A DNA stretch of 64,000 nucleotides, taken from NCBI GenBank assembly GCA_949358305.1, contig OX442321.1, positions 9,759,605 through 9,823,604 of the forward strand, read 5' to 3'. The stretch comes from Strigamia acuminata. Taxonomy: Eukaryota; Arthropoda; Chilopoda; Geophilomorpha; Linotaeniidae. Position numbers and translations under genes: made by a program. Of the stretch, positions 44,735-55,278 are shown piece by piece; position 1 is the first letter of the stretch; each line of letters begins with the position of its first letter. The notes beneath the pieces were generated by a model. It saw nothing but the letters and a program-made list of their open reading frames with translations, was not told the origin of the DNA and did no database searches.

Positions 44735-47700
44735 ATGGCGGCGGTGTTGAAGAAGCGCGCATTAGCTGAATACAGTCAAGTTTTGCAGGTAATCGGCTAT
44801 TTATAATGGTTGATCATGTTGTTACATAAATTTTTATTTCAAGGATGAACCGCCCAAAATTAAGAAGCTTAGACTTTCGAAGAAGATTAAAAGCGGCTCA
44901 ACTGAAATTGATTTGTCGGTTTTGTCGGAAACCAGCAGCTCTCACGACGTGATGCAAATCATTCTATTATTAGGCGATGCCTTGCCATTACAAGTATAAA
45001 AATTAAATAATGCTGTTTTGTTAGTAACTCGTACTTATCGCTGTTATTCTGTTTTAAGTTTGACGACGCGCAGAGTGCTCTTCGACGTTTGCTGGACCAT
45101 TGCCACAAGGAAACAGAAACGGCCGTTCGTGTCAAAATCATCAGACTCGTAGCCGAGATTTTAAAAACATCCAACATTGACGGATCGACTTCGTTCGACG
45201 ACTTAATTTCAGTTCTTCGCAACGAGACGTCGCACAAAGTTATCACTCAGCTGCTTGACACATTACTCCAGATTAATCAAAACATGGTTCCACCTGATGG
45301 GAAATTATTTCAAAGATTGTTGACTTTAGCTAAACAACACCTGACAGACACCAATCATCAAGTCAAGATCAAATGTCTGCAGCTGATAAGTGAACTAACC
45401 CCCGTTGTCAGTTCATCCGAAAGTAGTAATTCGTCAATGAAAATTCTTGGCGAATATTGTCATAGTCAAGACCCAAGAGTGAGATCTGCAGCGTTTGGTG
45501 CAATGGTAGAAATGTTCATTTTATAATATTCGTTTATTAGGTTAATTTTTATGTTTTAATTTTTATTTTTTTTAGCTTAACTTACACGATCGAGGATTAA
45601 AATTGGATGTGGCCGTTTACAGCGAAGTATGCTCCGCTTTGAGCGACAATTACGAAGGAGTTCGTGCTAAAGCGCTAAAATTAATCCGCGTTATTGGCCA
45701 AACATATCCAGAAAAGTACTGATTGTTTTAGAAAAATTGTGAATTAATTAATGACATTTTTAAAATATTTTTTTTAGTTTTGTGCCTGTAGAAGATTCTC
45801 AGGAAGAAATTCGACTAGTGGACGATGTTTTTGCTAAAATTTGTAACGCGATGAACGATCTAAGTGTCGCAGTTCGGACAGAGGCGGCTGAGCTTCTCGG
45901 TTCCTTTACCACCGTCAGCCAGCGCTTTCTAGAGCAGACTTTGGATAAGAAACTCATGTCCCATCTCAGAGTAAATTTCACAATTAATTCAATTTAATTT
46001 AATTGATTAAATAATTTAAATTTTGTAGAGGAAACGTTCTGCTCACGAAAGGCAGAAGGAGAGTTACCAAAGCGGCGAATGGTCCACGGGCCAAAAATGG
46101 GCGGATGATGCGCCGAAGGAAGTTTTGGAAACCGATTCAATTAGTTTGATGAATTCTGGAGCTTGCGGGGCTTTTGTTCATGGCTTAGAAGATGAATTTC
46201 TGGGTAAAATAATCACCCAAGTGTTTAATTTTAATTTTTCTAACGATTTGATCTAATTCAGAGGTTCGAACTGCGACTGTGAACTCATTGGGGTACTTAG
46301 CGGTATCTTTTCCCAATTTTGCCATCCAATCTATCGATTTCCTCGTCGACATGTTCAACGATGAAATTGAAGACGTTCGCGTTCAAGCCATTCGTAATTT
46401 ATGTATGATCAGTAAACACATCAGTTTACGTGAAGACCAACTCGAAACCATTTTGGCCGTGCTGGAGGTGGGAGTTGATTTTTTAAATTTATTATTTATT
46501 AAAATGTAAATTTTCTGTCTTTTTTTTAGGATTTTTCAATGGAAATTCGAGAAGGACTTCATCACATGTTAGGATCTTGTCATTTATCTACGAAAGCTTG
46601 TCTTAAAATGTGCGTGGATCATTTACTCGAGAATTTAAAGCGGTATCCATTGGATAAACATTCGATTTGGCGATGTCTGCAAAAATTAGGGGGAAAGCAT
46701 CCGGAATTGACTTTGCCGTTGGTGCCCGAACTGCTCGGCATTCATCCGTATTTAGATATGCCCGAACCGGACATGGACGATCCAACTTGTAATGTCAATT
46801 ATATTTAATCGATTTCTCAATTAATTGAGATTTTGTTTGTTTCAGACGTCAGTATTCTCATTTTGGTGTTCAATGCGGCTGCGAATTGTCCGACTATGAT
46901 GCCGTTATTTGAGCAGCACACGTTACGACATTATCTTTACCTTCAAGACAGTTTACCCGATCTTGTGCCGCATTTAAAAATTCCGAACCAAACGCACGTT
47001 AAACCCGATTCGATCGAATACGACACGGAGAACACTCGGGCATTTTTACATCAAATTTTAGAACGAATTGCGGCCGCGTATCAAACGACTCCTGCGTCGA
47101 GACAAACGCTGATGGAAACTGCGATTAAAGATTTACAACGTTTGTCAGAAATTGCACCGAATTTATCAGCAGCGGCTAATTGTGCTTCTCTGTACATCAG
47201 ATGCCAATCTTTGTTTACGAAGGTTAGAAGAAAGAAAAACCCTTTTAATTAAATAAAAAGAATTTCATATTTGTTTTATTTAGGTATTAAGCAACAAGAA
47301 CTGGTCGAGTCCCTCGCTACTTGCGTTACAACAAGGTTATACCGTGAAAAATACAGTGGAAAAGGTAAATTTTCATATTTTATTTTATATTATTTAATTT
47401 TTTTAAACATTTTGTGCAGGTTTTACAGCTTAGCTTTCAACTTAGACACAAATTTCTGGGCTTAAATCCGAAGGAATTGGCCACAATTCACGAAATGCGT
47501 CTCCGAGCTTTGGCCTTGCAATTGGTTTACATAGTTTGTGGCAGTAATTCGTCAGCTCTAGCGCTTTGCGAACATTTTTTGGATCAAGTGGATCAATTGC
47601 AACAGTGAGCCATAATTTTTCTCCAAATTTAAATCATTAAATAATATTTTTTTAAATTTTTTTTTTTTAGATTTTTGCTTACTAATCATCTAGACCCTGA

Positions 47701-48289
47701 TAAATTCACGGCGAGTGTTTTTCACGAAATGGATCGACTCGACGAACCAAAACCAGGCGCCGTTGCGCGTCTTTTGCAGCCGATTTTGCAACTTCACGAT
47801 TCCCCCGTCCTCCGACTAACCAGCGACGTTTTACAAGCCAATGCAACCATTCTAGAGCCGACCGGAGAATCGGAAAACGTCTTAAAATTCACATCCGGAC
47901 TCGTACTGGGGATTCCGTTAATCGCTGAAATTTGGAACGTGGAGGATTTAAAAACCGTCCGAATTCGGGTCAAATATCCGGACCAGCAAATCTATCTTCT
48001 GTTACCGCGAGTCAACGATTTTCGCGACGTCAGTCCACCGTCTCCGCTGCACCGTCGACTCGTCAGCAACGTTCTCATATCGCACAGCATTTGGTCCGAA
48101 GCGTGCCACGTCGAGATTTCTCTCGTCATGGACTTCAGCGACTCGGAATCGAACGGCGGCGGCGGCGGAACGAGGCAGAAGAGCACGTCGACTTCCACAG
48201 CTAACAAAACGGGAGACGATATGACAATTGAACTGTGCAAAGCTGTACGAGTGTACGTGCTACCAAAACCAATCAGGAAAGGGATTTGA
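44735..48289 (+). CDS. INTS4: Integrator complex subunit 4
   Basis: A HEAT-repeat scaffold of the Integrator complex, which with INTS9/INTS11 forms the cleavage module acting on snRNA and promoter-proximal transcripts in the nucleus. Twelve exons: 44735-44788, 44844-44993, 45059-45505, 45576-45715, 45778-45970, 46029-46203, 46262-46467, 46530-46788, 46846-47222, 47284-47364, 47420-47604, 47671-48289; every phase agrees. The product is about 961 residues, almost the human length (963). It starts MAAVLKKRALAEYSQVLQ, then a basic patch (PKIKKLRLSKKIKS), then tandem helical repeats (for example TETAVRVKIIRLVAEIL, DLSVAVRTEAAELLGSF, EDVRVQAIRNLCMI). The C-terminal domain includes NECV-free stretches such as FTSGLVLGIPLIAEIWNVED and a Gly-rich insert (GGGGG). 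It ends VYVLPKPIRKGI. Introns are 47-78 bp. The last 17 coding bases overlap the end of LIPT2 on the other strand. Confidence 0.93.
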
Positions 48290-49028
48290 ACGCTTCTTCG
48301 TCTTCCATTTCGAGACGACAGTCGAATTGCGCTCGAAATGCGTCCAGGAATGCCGGAATTGTGTCGGAAACAGTCACGGGTTTCTGGAGTTGGACACTCA
48401 GACTCGTAACTCCTTTATCCGGGATTCCGCACGGAATAATGTGTCGAAACCATGTTAGATCGGTGTTGCAGTTAATCGCGACACCGTGGGTTGTGACGTA
48501 GCGGCTGCCGTGAACACCTGTGAATTGAATTGAATTGAATTTATTTTTTATTTTCGGCAATAAAGTTTTGTTTTTAGTCGTACCAATAGCTGCTATTTTG
48601 TCCTCGCCGACCCAAACGCCGGTGTGTGGCGACGTTGTCGCGTTTACATTCATCTTTTTGCACAGATTGATTACACACTGCTCCAATTGGCACACGTACC
48701 ATTTCATGCTCGGCCGGTAGCGTTTTAAGTTGATGATGGGGTAGACGACTAATTGACCGGGGCCATGGTACGTGATGAGGCCGCCACGATCTGTTTGCAC
48801 GAAATCTGCGCCTAAATTCCTGAGTTTTTCTTCCGTTTCTGCGTATTCTTTACGCCGGATTCCTACTGTGTATACGGGACGATGCTCCAAAAGGAGCAAA
48901 GTATCTACATTCGTGGTTTTCTTCTCTTTTATCGTTTTAAGATGAGTTTGGGCAATGTCATGCTGGATTTTTAATGCATTTTTATACGAAATGAGACCCA
49001 ATTTGTGTACTTTTATCACTCGACTCAT
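48273..49028 (-). CDS. LIPT2: Lipoyl(octanoyl) transferase 2, mitochondrial
   Basis: Transfers octanoate from acyl carrier protein to the glycine cleavage H protein, the first step of mitochondrial lipoate synthesis. Exons (minus): 49028-48584 and 48517-48273, joined across a 66-bp intron (GTACG...CACAG). The intron is a multiple of three and free of stops, so the raw frame reads through it. About 229 residues, matching the human 231. Motifs in order: EHRPVYTVG (about 48-56), RGGLITYHGPGQ (82-93), WVGEDKIAAIG with the conserved Lys (about 139-149), THG and INCN, then HIIPCGI with the catalytic Cys (about residue 176). The frame is open upstream to 49133, but without an ATG; MSRVIKV at 49028 fits the family start. 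Its end overlaps the INTS4 end by 17 bp. Confidence 0.93.
   Translation of the reverse strand: MSRVIKVHKLGLISYKNALKIQHDIAQTHLKTIKEKKTTNVDTLLLLEHRPVYTVGIRRKEYAETEEKLRNLGADFVQTDRGGLITYHGPGQLVVYPIINLKRYRPSMKWYVCQLEQCVINLCKKMNVNATTSPHTGVWVGEDKIAAIGTTKNKTLLPKIKNKFNSIQFTGVHGSRYVTTHGVAINCNTDLTWFRHIIPCGIPDKGVTSLSVQLQKPVTVSDTIPAFLDAFRAQFDCRLEMEDEEAFKSLS
48559..48564 (+). terminator. Candidate INTS4 poly(A) signal inside the LIPT2 intron
   Basis: AATAAA lies 270 bases beyond the INTS4 stop and within the LIPT2 intron (48518-48583, opposite strand). If used, the INTS4 transcript would be antisense to the whole last LIPT2 exon. Confidence 0.4.
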
Positions 49029-49345
49029 CGTTCGGGGATCGAATTTAGACGTTCGCTCACCAGATGGCTGTGATGGGTGAACTCGTGGTTCGAGAGTATT
49101 CGTGGATTTAGCCAGTTGCAGAGGATTTGACAATCTCGAGTGATATCTACCAATCAGATAACTCGTTTTTGATATTCCCGCTTAATTTTAAACCTGTTGA
49201 GGTGAATGGCGAAATTGACGTTGAAATCGCTGAAATATTTTATGCGTCGGTTAACGTTTGTGCGAGGAATAATGAGAGGCGACCAATAGTCGGATTGTCA
49301 CGTTGGCGTTTGAATGTAATTTTGAATTTGCAGTAAATTAATAAG
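49029..49345. promoter_or_regulatory. Bidirectional promoter interval, LIPT2 and ECT2
   Basis: The divergent starts of LIPT2 (49028) and ECT2 (49346) are 317 bp apart. A CAG ending at 49333, 12 bases before the ECT2 ATG, could be an acceptor for a 5' untranslated exon. No TATA box is evident. Confidence 0.55.
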
Positions 49346-52300
49346 ATGGCTGAAGGGGGATCCAAAGAGAGTGGGTTGGAAATGATTGACGGTATATAAT
49401 TTTTTAAAAATATATCAGTTTATTTAAAAAAGAAAAAAACATTTTAACTTTAAACTTGCGTTGCTTCCATTTAATTTGCAAAGGTGATTCCAGTGAATTT
49501 CGCGGACAATTAAAATTATGCGTTATCGGAAAGACGTTAAAAAAAGACAGTATTTTATTGGACAGTTTAAAGGTGAGCTCGTTAGGCCTCAAACATTTAT
49601 ACAAAATAATATAAATTTTAAAAATTGTTAAAAATATTTTAACAGGCACTCGACGTTTCTTTTGTTTTCTGCAATTCAGTTGACGAGGTTGAGGACAGCG
49701 ATGAAGATAATGAAGAGTGTGAAATGTGTTTCGTTTTGGAGAACTTTGAAGATGATCGCTTTAATACGCTTCGGAAAAGCAGGAAAAGAATTTACGGTCC
49801 GACTATTATAAAACAATGCGCTGCAAATAACGAAGTAAAAATATTAATTCGATTTTATCCCTCGGAATTGATTAAATTCATTTTTATTTTTATTTTAATT
49901 TCCAGCTTTTGCCTTTAAAATTTCGACCACTTTATTGCACGTCGATGCAAAGTCTTGTCGTTTGTTTTACCGGTTTCTTAAGTCGTGATGAAATGGTAGT
50001 TTAAATTAGGTTAAAATACGAATATAATATTAAAATGGTCGAAAATTTCAGCAAGATATGGTAAAGTTGGTCCACAATATGGGCGGCAGTATCCGAAAAG
50101 AGTTTTCAACGAGTATAACGCACTTGGTCGCAAACAGCACGAGTCGCGACAAATACAAAGTGCGTGTTGTATTTTTCCTGTATATTTATTTCTTGTTAAT
50201 TAATTGTTTTTAAATTCGTTAAAGTATGCCGTCACGATGGGGACTTCGATAATGAGTCGGGATTGGATCTACAAAGCTTGGGAACACAGAAACGACCCGA
50301 ATTTCTCCGCTACGGATCCAGAATTGGTTCGGAAATCTAAGTGCTCGAGTATTCCGATGCGATTAACTAATATTTAATCATTCTTTAGATTCAGCAGCAT
50401 AAACAGAAACCTTTCTTCAGTTGTCACATTGCGTTTATGGGATTTAGCGAAGAAGATCGAGCGGATATGGAAAAAAGCACGGAAGAAAATGGTTTGTCGT
50501 GTGTTAATCACGCTTTAAATTGTTTGTTAAATTTTATTGTTCAATAGGGGGTACTGTAACGGTTCCGGAAGACGAAGCGGCCACTCACATCGTTGTAGAA
50601 GATCAAAATGACTATATTGACCTTAGTGGAGACATCTCCAGCCGCGCGAATATCGTGAGGGCCGAGTGGTTCTGGGCTACGATTCAAATGGACGCGTGTC
50701 CCGATGAAAGATTTTATTATTACACACCTGTAAGGACTCGCGAATGATCTCGTATTTTGCTTAAACTGTATTACTTGTTCTTTTTCTTTAGTCGTACGAC
50801 TCTCCGCCCGCTAAAAGCACACCCGTTTCAGCCTCGCAAACACCTATTTCACGGACCCGAAAAAGAAAACGACTTAAAGCGACTATAGGCCAGTTGGCTC
50901 AACTTCCCGAAGCGGGAACGAGATCCGATTTACGTAAATCCACGGACATGTTGGGAAAGTCTTTGGACGATTCGTTTTTAGACGCGACTTTGTCACCCGA
51001 GAAAGATTTGCGTAAATAATTTCTGAATATAGATATTTAAAAAATTTAGAAAATAACTTTTAAATTATCTTAACAGCGTGCAAAAGTCCTCAAACGGTCG
51101 ATGCTTCGTGTCTCTCGCCAACCGCCGTTGGCACACCTGTGGATTTAAAGAGTTTATCCGGGCGGCGGCAAGTTTGTTTAGAATTGCTGCAAACTGAGAA
51201 TAATTACGTCGGCATTCTCAAAACAGTTATTACCGTGAGTTATTGATTGGACGCTTAAATCGATGATAATTACACATTATTTCGTTTAAAAATAGAGATT
51301 TAAAGAACCGCTGGAGCATGGCGAGCAAGTAGGGGGCCCTCTACTGTCTCCGACAGAATTAAAAATTATATTCGGCAACGTACCTCCGATTTTTGAAGTG
51401 CACAACAAACTGCGGAATGATTTGACCAACTTGATGAGCAATTGGAACGAGGAATGCAGTTTGGGCAGCATTATTCTTAGACATGTAGGGAGTTTGGTCA
51501 TTGAAATGAGCGATTTACTAAATTTTTTTTTTTTTTTTTTTAAGGCGCCGGATCTTTTAAAGGCTTATCCACCGTTTGTAAATTTTTTTGAGAACACTAA
51601 AGATATGCTGTCAATGTGTGATAGGTCGAAACCGAGATTTCATGCTTTTTTAAAAATTTGTCAAAATAAACCCGAATGTGGGCGACAATCGTTATCAGAA
51701 TTGCTTATTCGGCCCGTCCAGAGGCTTCCCAGCATTATTTTACTACTAAATGGTGATTTGAACGAATTGTGTAGTTTATTTTTAGGTTTTGTTAATGGCG
51801 GTTTTAAATTGTATTAGATATTCAAAAACACACGCAAAAAAGCAACTCCGACCATCCGCAATTGGAAGAAGCTATCGCGGCATTAAAACAAGTTTTGAAG
51901 TAAAAAAAAAATTAATTAAATTAAATTAATTTTTTTTTATTGATTTTAATTTTAAAAATTTTTTTTTTTAGGAATATTAATGAAAACAAGAGGAAAACAG
52001 AAGAGCAAGTAGCAATGTTTGACATTGTAAACGATATCGATAATTGCCCGCCAAATTTATTATCGTCTCACCGAGCATTTGTGAATAAAATGGATGTATT
52101 GGACTTAAATAATTCAATCGGCAGCAAAGGAGACCATCTTACCATCTTTTTGTTTACCGACATGATGGAGGTAAATATAATGGACCGAATTAAAGCGTCC
52201 TTGATCAACGATTTTCGTTTTAAACAGATTTGCAAGAAGCGAATAAAAAATCTGGCGTCGATAAAAAGCCCCAGCACGGCCAGTCTGGCAGCCAGTAAAA

Positions 52301-53393
52301 ACCAGGCCAAGGTTTACAAACATTTGGAACTAATGTCTTTAGCATCCATCAAACGGGTTGTGAATATAGCCGAAACCGAAGAATGCAAACAAGTTTTCGC
52401 TCTAGTTTGTCGATCAAACCAAGAATTGAAAGAAAAACTCTATTCCTTCGCCATTATAACTCCCAATCCGAATAAATTGGAATGGTTACGAAATTTATCC
52501 CGTCAAGTGGCGAATACCGTTTGCAGAGCCGATGTGGTAAATCCCCTTTAAAAAAAAATACTAAAATATTTATTGAAAAAATTTGATTTATTTATTTGTT
52601 AATTAGGAGAATTTTATAACTATGTTGGAACCGCACGAATTGGATATCGAAACGAGCGAAGTGAATTCGAGCTCGCTTTCAAAAGCAATGAGGTAAAATG
52701 AAATGGCGACAGACCGAAAAAAAAAAAAAGAGACAAAATGTCGCAATGAGATGGACTAAGCTGCCACACTGATGTTGTATTGTTTCGATACTAATATTTC
52801 TCTCGTAATCCCAGTCGTTTGGCGTCCAAGACGAGCCGTAAAGTTACCCGTGCCTTTTCCTTCAACCGGACACCCAGAAAACTCAAGCGAGCAATGTCGA
52901 CTATGATTAGTCCCTTTCAAAATCCCTCGAAACTAAACGAACAACTGGCGCACATGAGTGCCAGCACAACAGAGTTGCAGGTAAAAAGCGCCATTAATCC
53001 AACCTAACTCGTGTTTCTCGCAATTCTTTCTAACGAGTAGATTAGTCCGTCTCAATTTTTTGTCCACTTGTTGGATTTCCAGAAGAAATTCAACCGAGAC
53101 ATGCAAGATGTGTTGGCACTTTCTTTCCAATCTATCCAAGAGAATTAAAAACTGTTAATTTTTCCTCCTCTGCCCTTCTGTCTCTCGTAGTTTTCTCTTT
53201 TCTTTGGGTGAGCGAACTAATAATTGATTAAATTTCGACTTGTTTTGATAAAAATGACGTTTAACTTTTCTGTGATATGTTAAAGCGCTTTTTCCTGTAG
53301 GAGATGGACGTTCCCTCTGGCTCGAGGACCGCAAAAGTTTCGAAGAAGGTCAAAAGCTGTTCCTTTGGTGCTTCTTCCGCCAAATTACTGTGA
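49346..53393 (+). CDS. ECT2: Rho exchange factor ECT2/Pebble
   Basis: Activates RhoA at the cell equator for cytokinesis. Exons: 49346-49391, 49484-49572, 49646-49834, 49906-49995, 50052-50159, 50225-50326, 50389-50491, 50548-50729, 50792-51011, 51077-51234, 51296-51484, 51545-51752, 51818-51899, 51972-52170, 52228-52536, 52607-52692, 52815-52980, then either 53083-53148 or 53301-53393. Phases agree throughout. Predicted 872 or 863 residues (human about 880-914). Tandem BRCT repeats fill roughly the first 300 residues (VVCFTGFLSRDEM, GGSIRKEFSTSITHLVANST, SCHIAFMGFSEEDR, VRAEWFWATIQMDA). A linker with a nuclear signal (RTRKRKRLKATIGQLA) follows. The DH domain has RRQVCLELLQTENNYV, PRFHAFLKI, PECGRQSL and LLIRPVQRLPSI; the PH domain has LTIFLFTDMMEICKKR and ends WLRNLSRQVANTVC. 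The basic tail has SRKVTRAFSFNRTPRKLKRA. The intron 52171-52227 is 57 bp and stop-free. Confidence 0.94.
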
Positions 53394-53534
53394 ATGACTA
53401 AAAAAACGCACGCATTTAACTTTCTCGTTGTTTTTCTTATATATTGTAAGTTGATTTTGTTGTTTTTGTTCTGTATAACGAATGATCGTGGGACGTTGTC
53501 CTTAATACGTAGAGAGAATGAGAATGACGTTGGA

Positions 53535-53691
53535 AATAAATCATGATACTGATCAAGTTAAACGGTAAATCGGATTACATGTGATTCGATTGTCGCGTGT
53601 GATTTAAAATCTACTTGAACTTGTTTATTTTTCTAATAATTGTAATTAGTTTTTATTTGTATTTGTATTTGTGTTTGTATAGTAATAATAA
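53535..53691 (+). terminator. Poly(A) signals of ECT2
   Basis: AATAAA at 53535-53540 and at about 53686-53691 lie 140 and 300 bases after the later of the two possible stop codons. Confidence 0.5.
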
Positions 53692-53799
53692 ACATTTCAC
53701 CGCGTATTTGTCTTAATTGATGAGGGAATGAATGAAGTGTGTCGTTAGTTGTGATCAATAATTCATATTGGTCGTTGGGTTGGCACCTGCCAAGAAGCC

Positions 53800-54500
53800 T
53801 GGCGCTATTATTAGCAGATGGACGAAGGAGCGCAATTACGGCGCTGACAAGTGAAGAGACGGAGAATAGTTAGGCGCAGCCCGTGAGAATTAGTGCGTAG
53901 CCTTCGCCTTCGCCTTCGCCACCAGGGATCCTGCGCAACCCTCGATCCGCCCAATGAGCCTGGCCCACGAGGCGAAGGTGGCGGTGGTGATGTGGAGTTT
54001 CCCTCGCTCGCATCTCACGCTATCGTCGTCTGTGGCGTCGTTGCCTCCTTTTCGCCTCGGTCCTGGCTAGACGTTGCCACGCGGATACAAGTACAATTGA
54101 TCTGTGAACGTGTGCATGTTCGTGACATGAATGCAGTAGCGTCGGAAAGTGATCAACCACCGTAGATATCGCGTGCGAATTACGAAAGGATTGAACTGTG
54201 TCGGTCGAAGGACGTGGCCAGTTGCAGGTCGTCGTGAGCGCCAGCACGTTGCCCCACCGCCGCCGCCGCAGCTGCCGCCGCAGCCGCAAAAACCGCCGGT
54301 CGCGAATGGTGTGATAGGAAGCGGCGCTGCAGATTAGGAAAGTGGTATTGTTCGATCAAACAGTTTAGGCGAGTGGAGCGGATTGGCCGCTTTAAAGAGG
54401 GCAGTGAACCAGAGCGGCGAACGAGTACGAGTACGAGCGAGCGAGCGAGTCAGGGATCCGCGGAGCACGGGTAACGAAACACGAGGAAACATGGCGATCA
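53800..54500 (+). promoter_or_regulatory. CpG-rich block, likely promoter or 5' UTR of the CNG channel
   Basis: Against AT-rich surroundings this 700-bp block is rich in C, G and CpG, with small repeats such as TTCGCC x3 near 53904-53921, GCCGCC near 54258-54290 and GAGC/GAGCGAGC near 54437-54449. Short frames across it look like by-products of composition. Its position between the ECT2 end and the channel exon suggests a promoter or first untranslated exon; the transcription start cannot be set. Confidence 0.45.
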
Positions 54501-54726
54501 TCACGTTGAATAGCGAAAGCAGCTTCCCAGTGCCCTCTCGTGCTTCCTCATCTCGCAATGCCTTTTCGCACACATGTTGTTCCATTTGTTTGCTAAAAGC
54601 GTTTGAAAAATGAGTTTCAACACCTGCTGCAATAGTATCGATTAACTCGATGTAGACGGGGGAAGTCGATGACTTTTGCGAGTGTTATAATAATATTCCT
54701 AGATCACATCCTGCCCTCCTTTTAGA

Positions 54727-54748
54727 GATAGATAGATAGATAGATAGA
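54727..54748. repeat. (GATA)n microsatellite
   Basis: About five and a half tandem GATA units, upstream of the channel exon. Confidence 0.8.
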
Positions 54749-54838
54749 AATATCACTCGGTTTCGTTTGATTTTCTTCCCGTTATCGTTATCAGCGACGG
54801 TGTAAAATTGCTATGTTGTTGTTTGGGTGGAGGCAAAT

Positions 54839-55081
54839 ATGAATAAGTGCTTATCACGTCATCAAGTGAATTATTTCTTTCCTCTTGGATCAGTGTCCCT
54901 TCGTTTACTCATTTTCCTTCGCCCTCCTCCGCCAACGCCGCCCGATTCCGATTCCGATTATTCCGATTCCGATTTTAATTCCGATTGCGATAGCGATTCT
55001 CGTCGCCGAGTTTGCCAAATTTGCCCATGTTGGAGACCGCCGTTAGTAAAGAAATCGAATAGCTGCAAGTGCATTCTGTGA
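54839..55081 (+). CDS. Small open frame of unknown status, 80 residues
   Basis: The frame starts at an ATG and ends at TGA 122 bp before the open frame of the channel exon. It has a proline run, then Asp/Ser repeats from tandem GATTCC words (54948-54990), then a Cys-rich basic end with CQICPC and SNSCKCIL. I recognise no family. It could be an upstream frame in the channel's leader, a separate small gene or chance. The Asp/Ser part simply reflects the repeat. Confidence 0.2.
   Translation: MNKCLSRHQVNYFFPLGSVSLRLLIFLRPPPPTPPDSDSDYSDSDFNSDCDSDSRRRVCQICPCWRPPLVKKSNSCKCIL
54948..54990. repeat. Tandem GATTCC repeat
   Basis: Consecutive GATTCC units with decayed copies on the right side (TTTAATTCCGATTGCGAT). 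Confidence 0.7.
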
Positions 55082-55278
55082 CCAAAATATATAAAATTAA
55101 ATTAAATTCTGTTGGTGGTTTTAAAATTTAAATTTAATATACGGATATACAGATAAAATTATATTAATTATATATATGTTCTATGTAGAATAATCATTCG
55201 GGATTGATTGATTATGAGTGGAGTTTGTCGGTGGTTGAAGAAAAGCGCGAAACGGTGGGTGGACACTTGCGTGAGAAA

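Noticed and set aside
49029-49133. Upstream extension of the LIPT2 frame to 49133
   Set aside because: The extension begins at TTG, not ATG, and the 35 extra residues resemble no LIPT2 sequence. The ATG at 49028 gives the family's usual length.
55189-55278. Upstream part of the CNG open frame
   Set aside because: It contains no ATG before 55279 and follows an in-frame TAG. It may be untranslated or belong to a spliced exon, so it was left out of the coding call.
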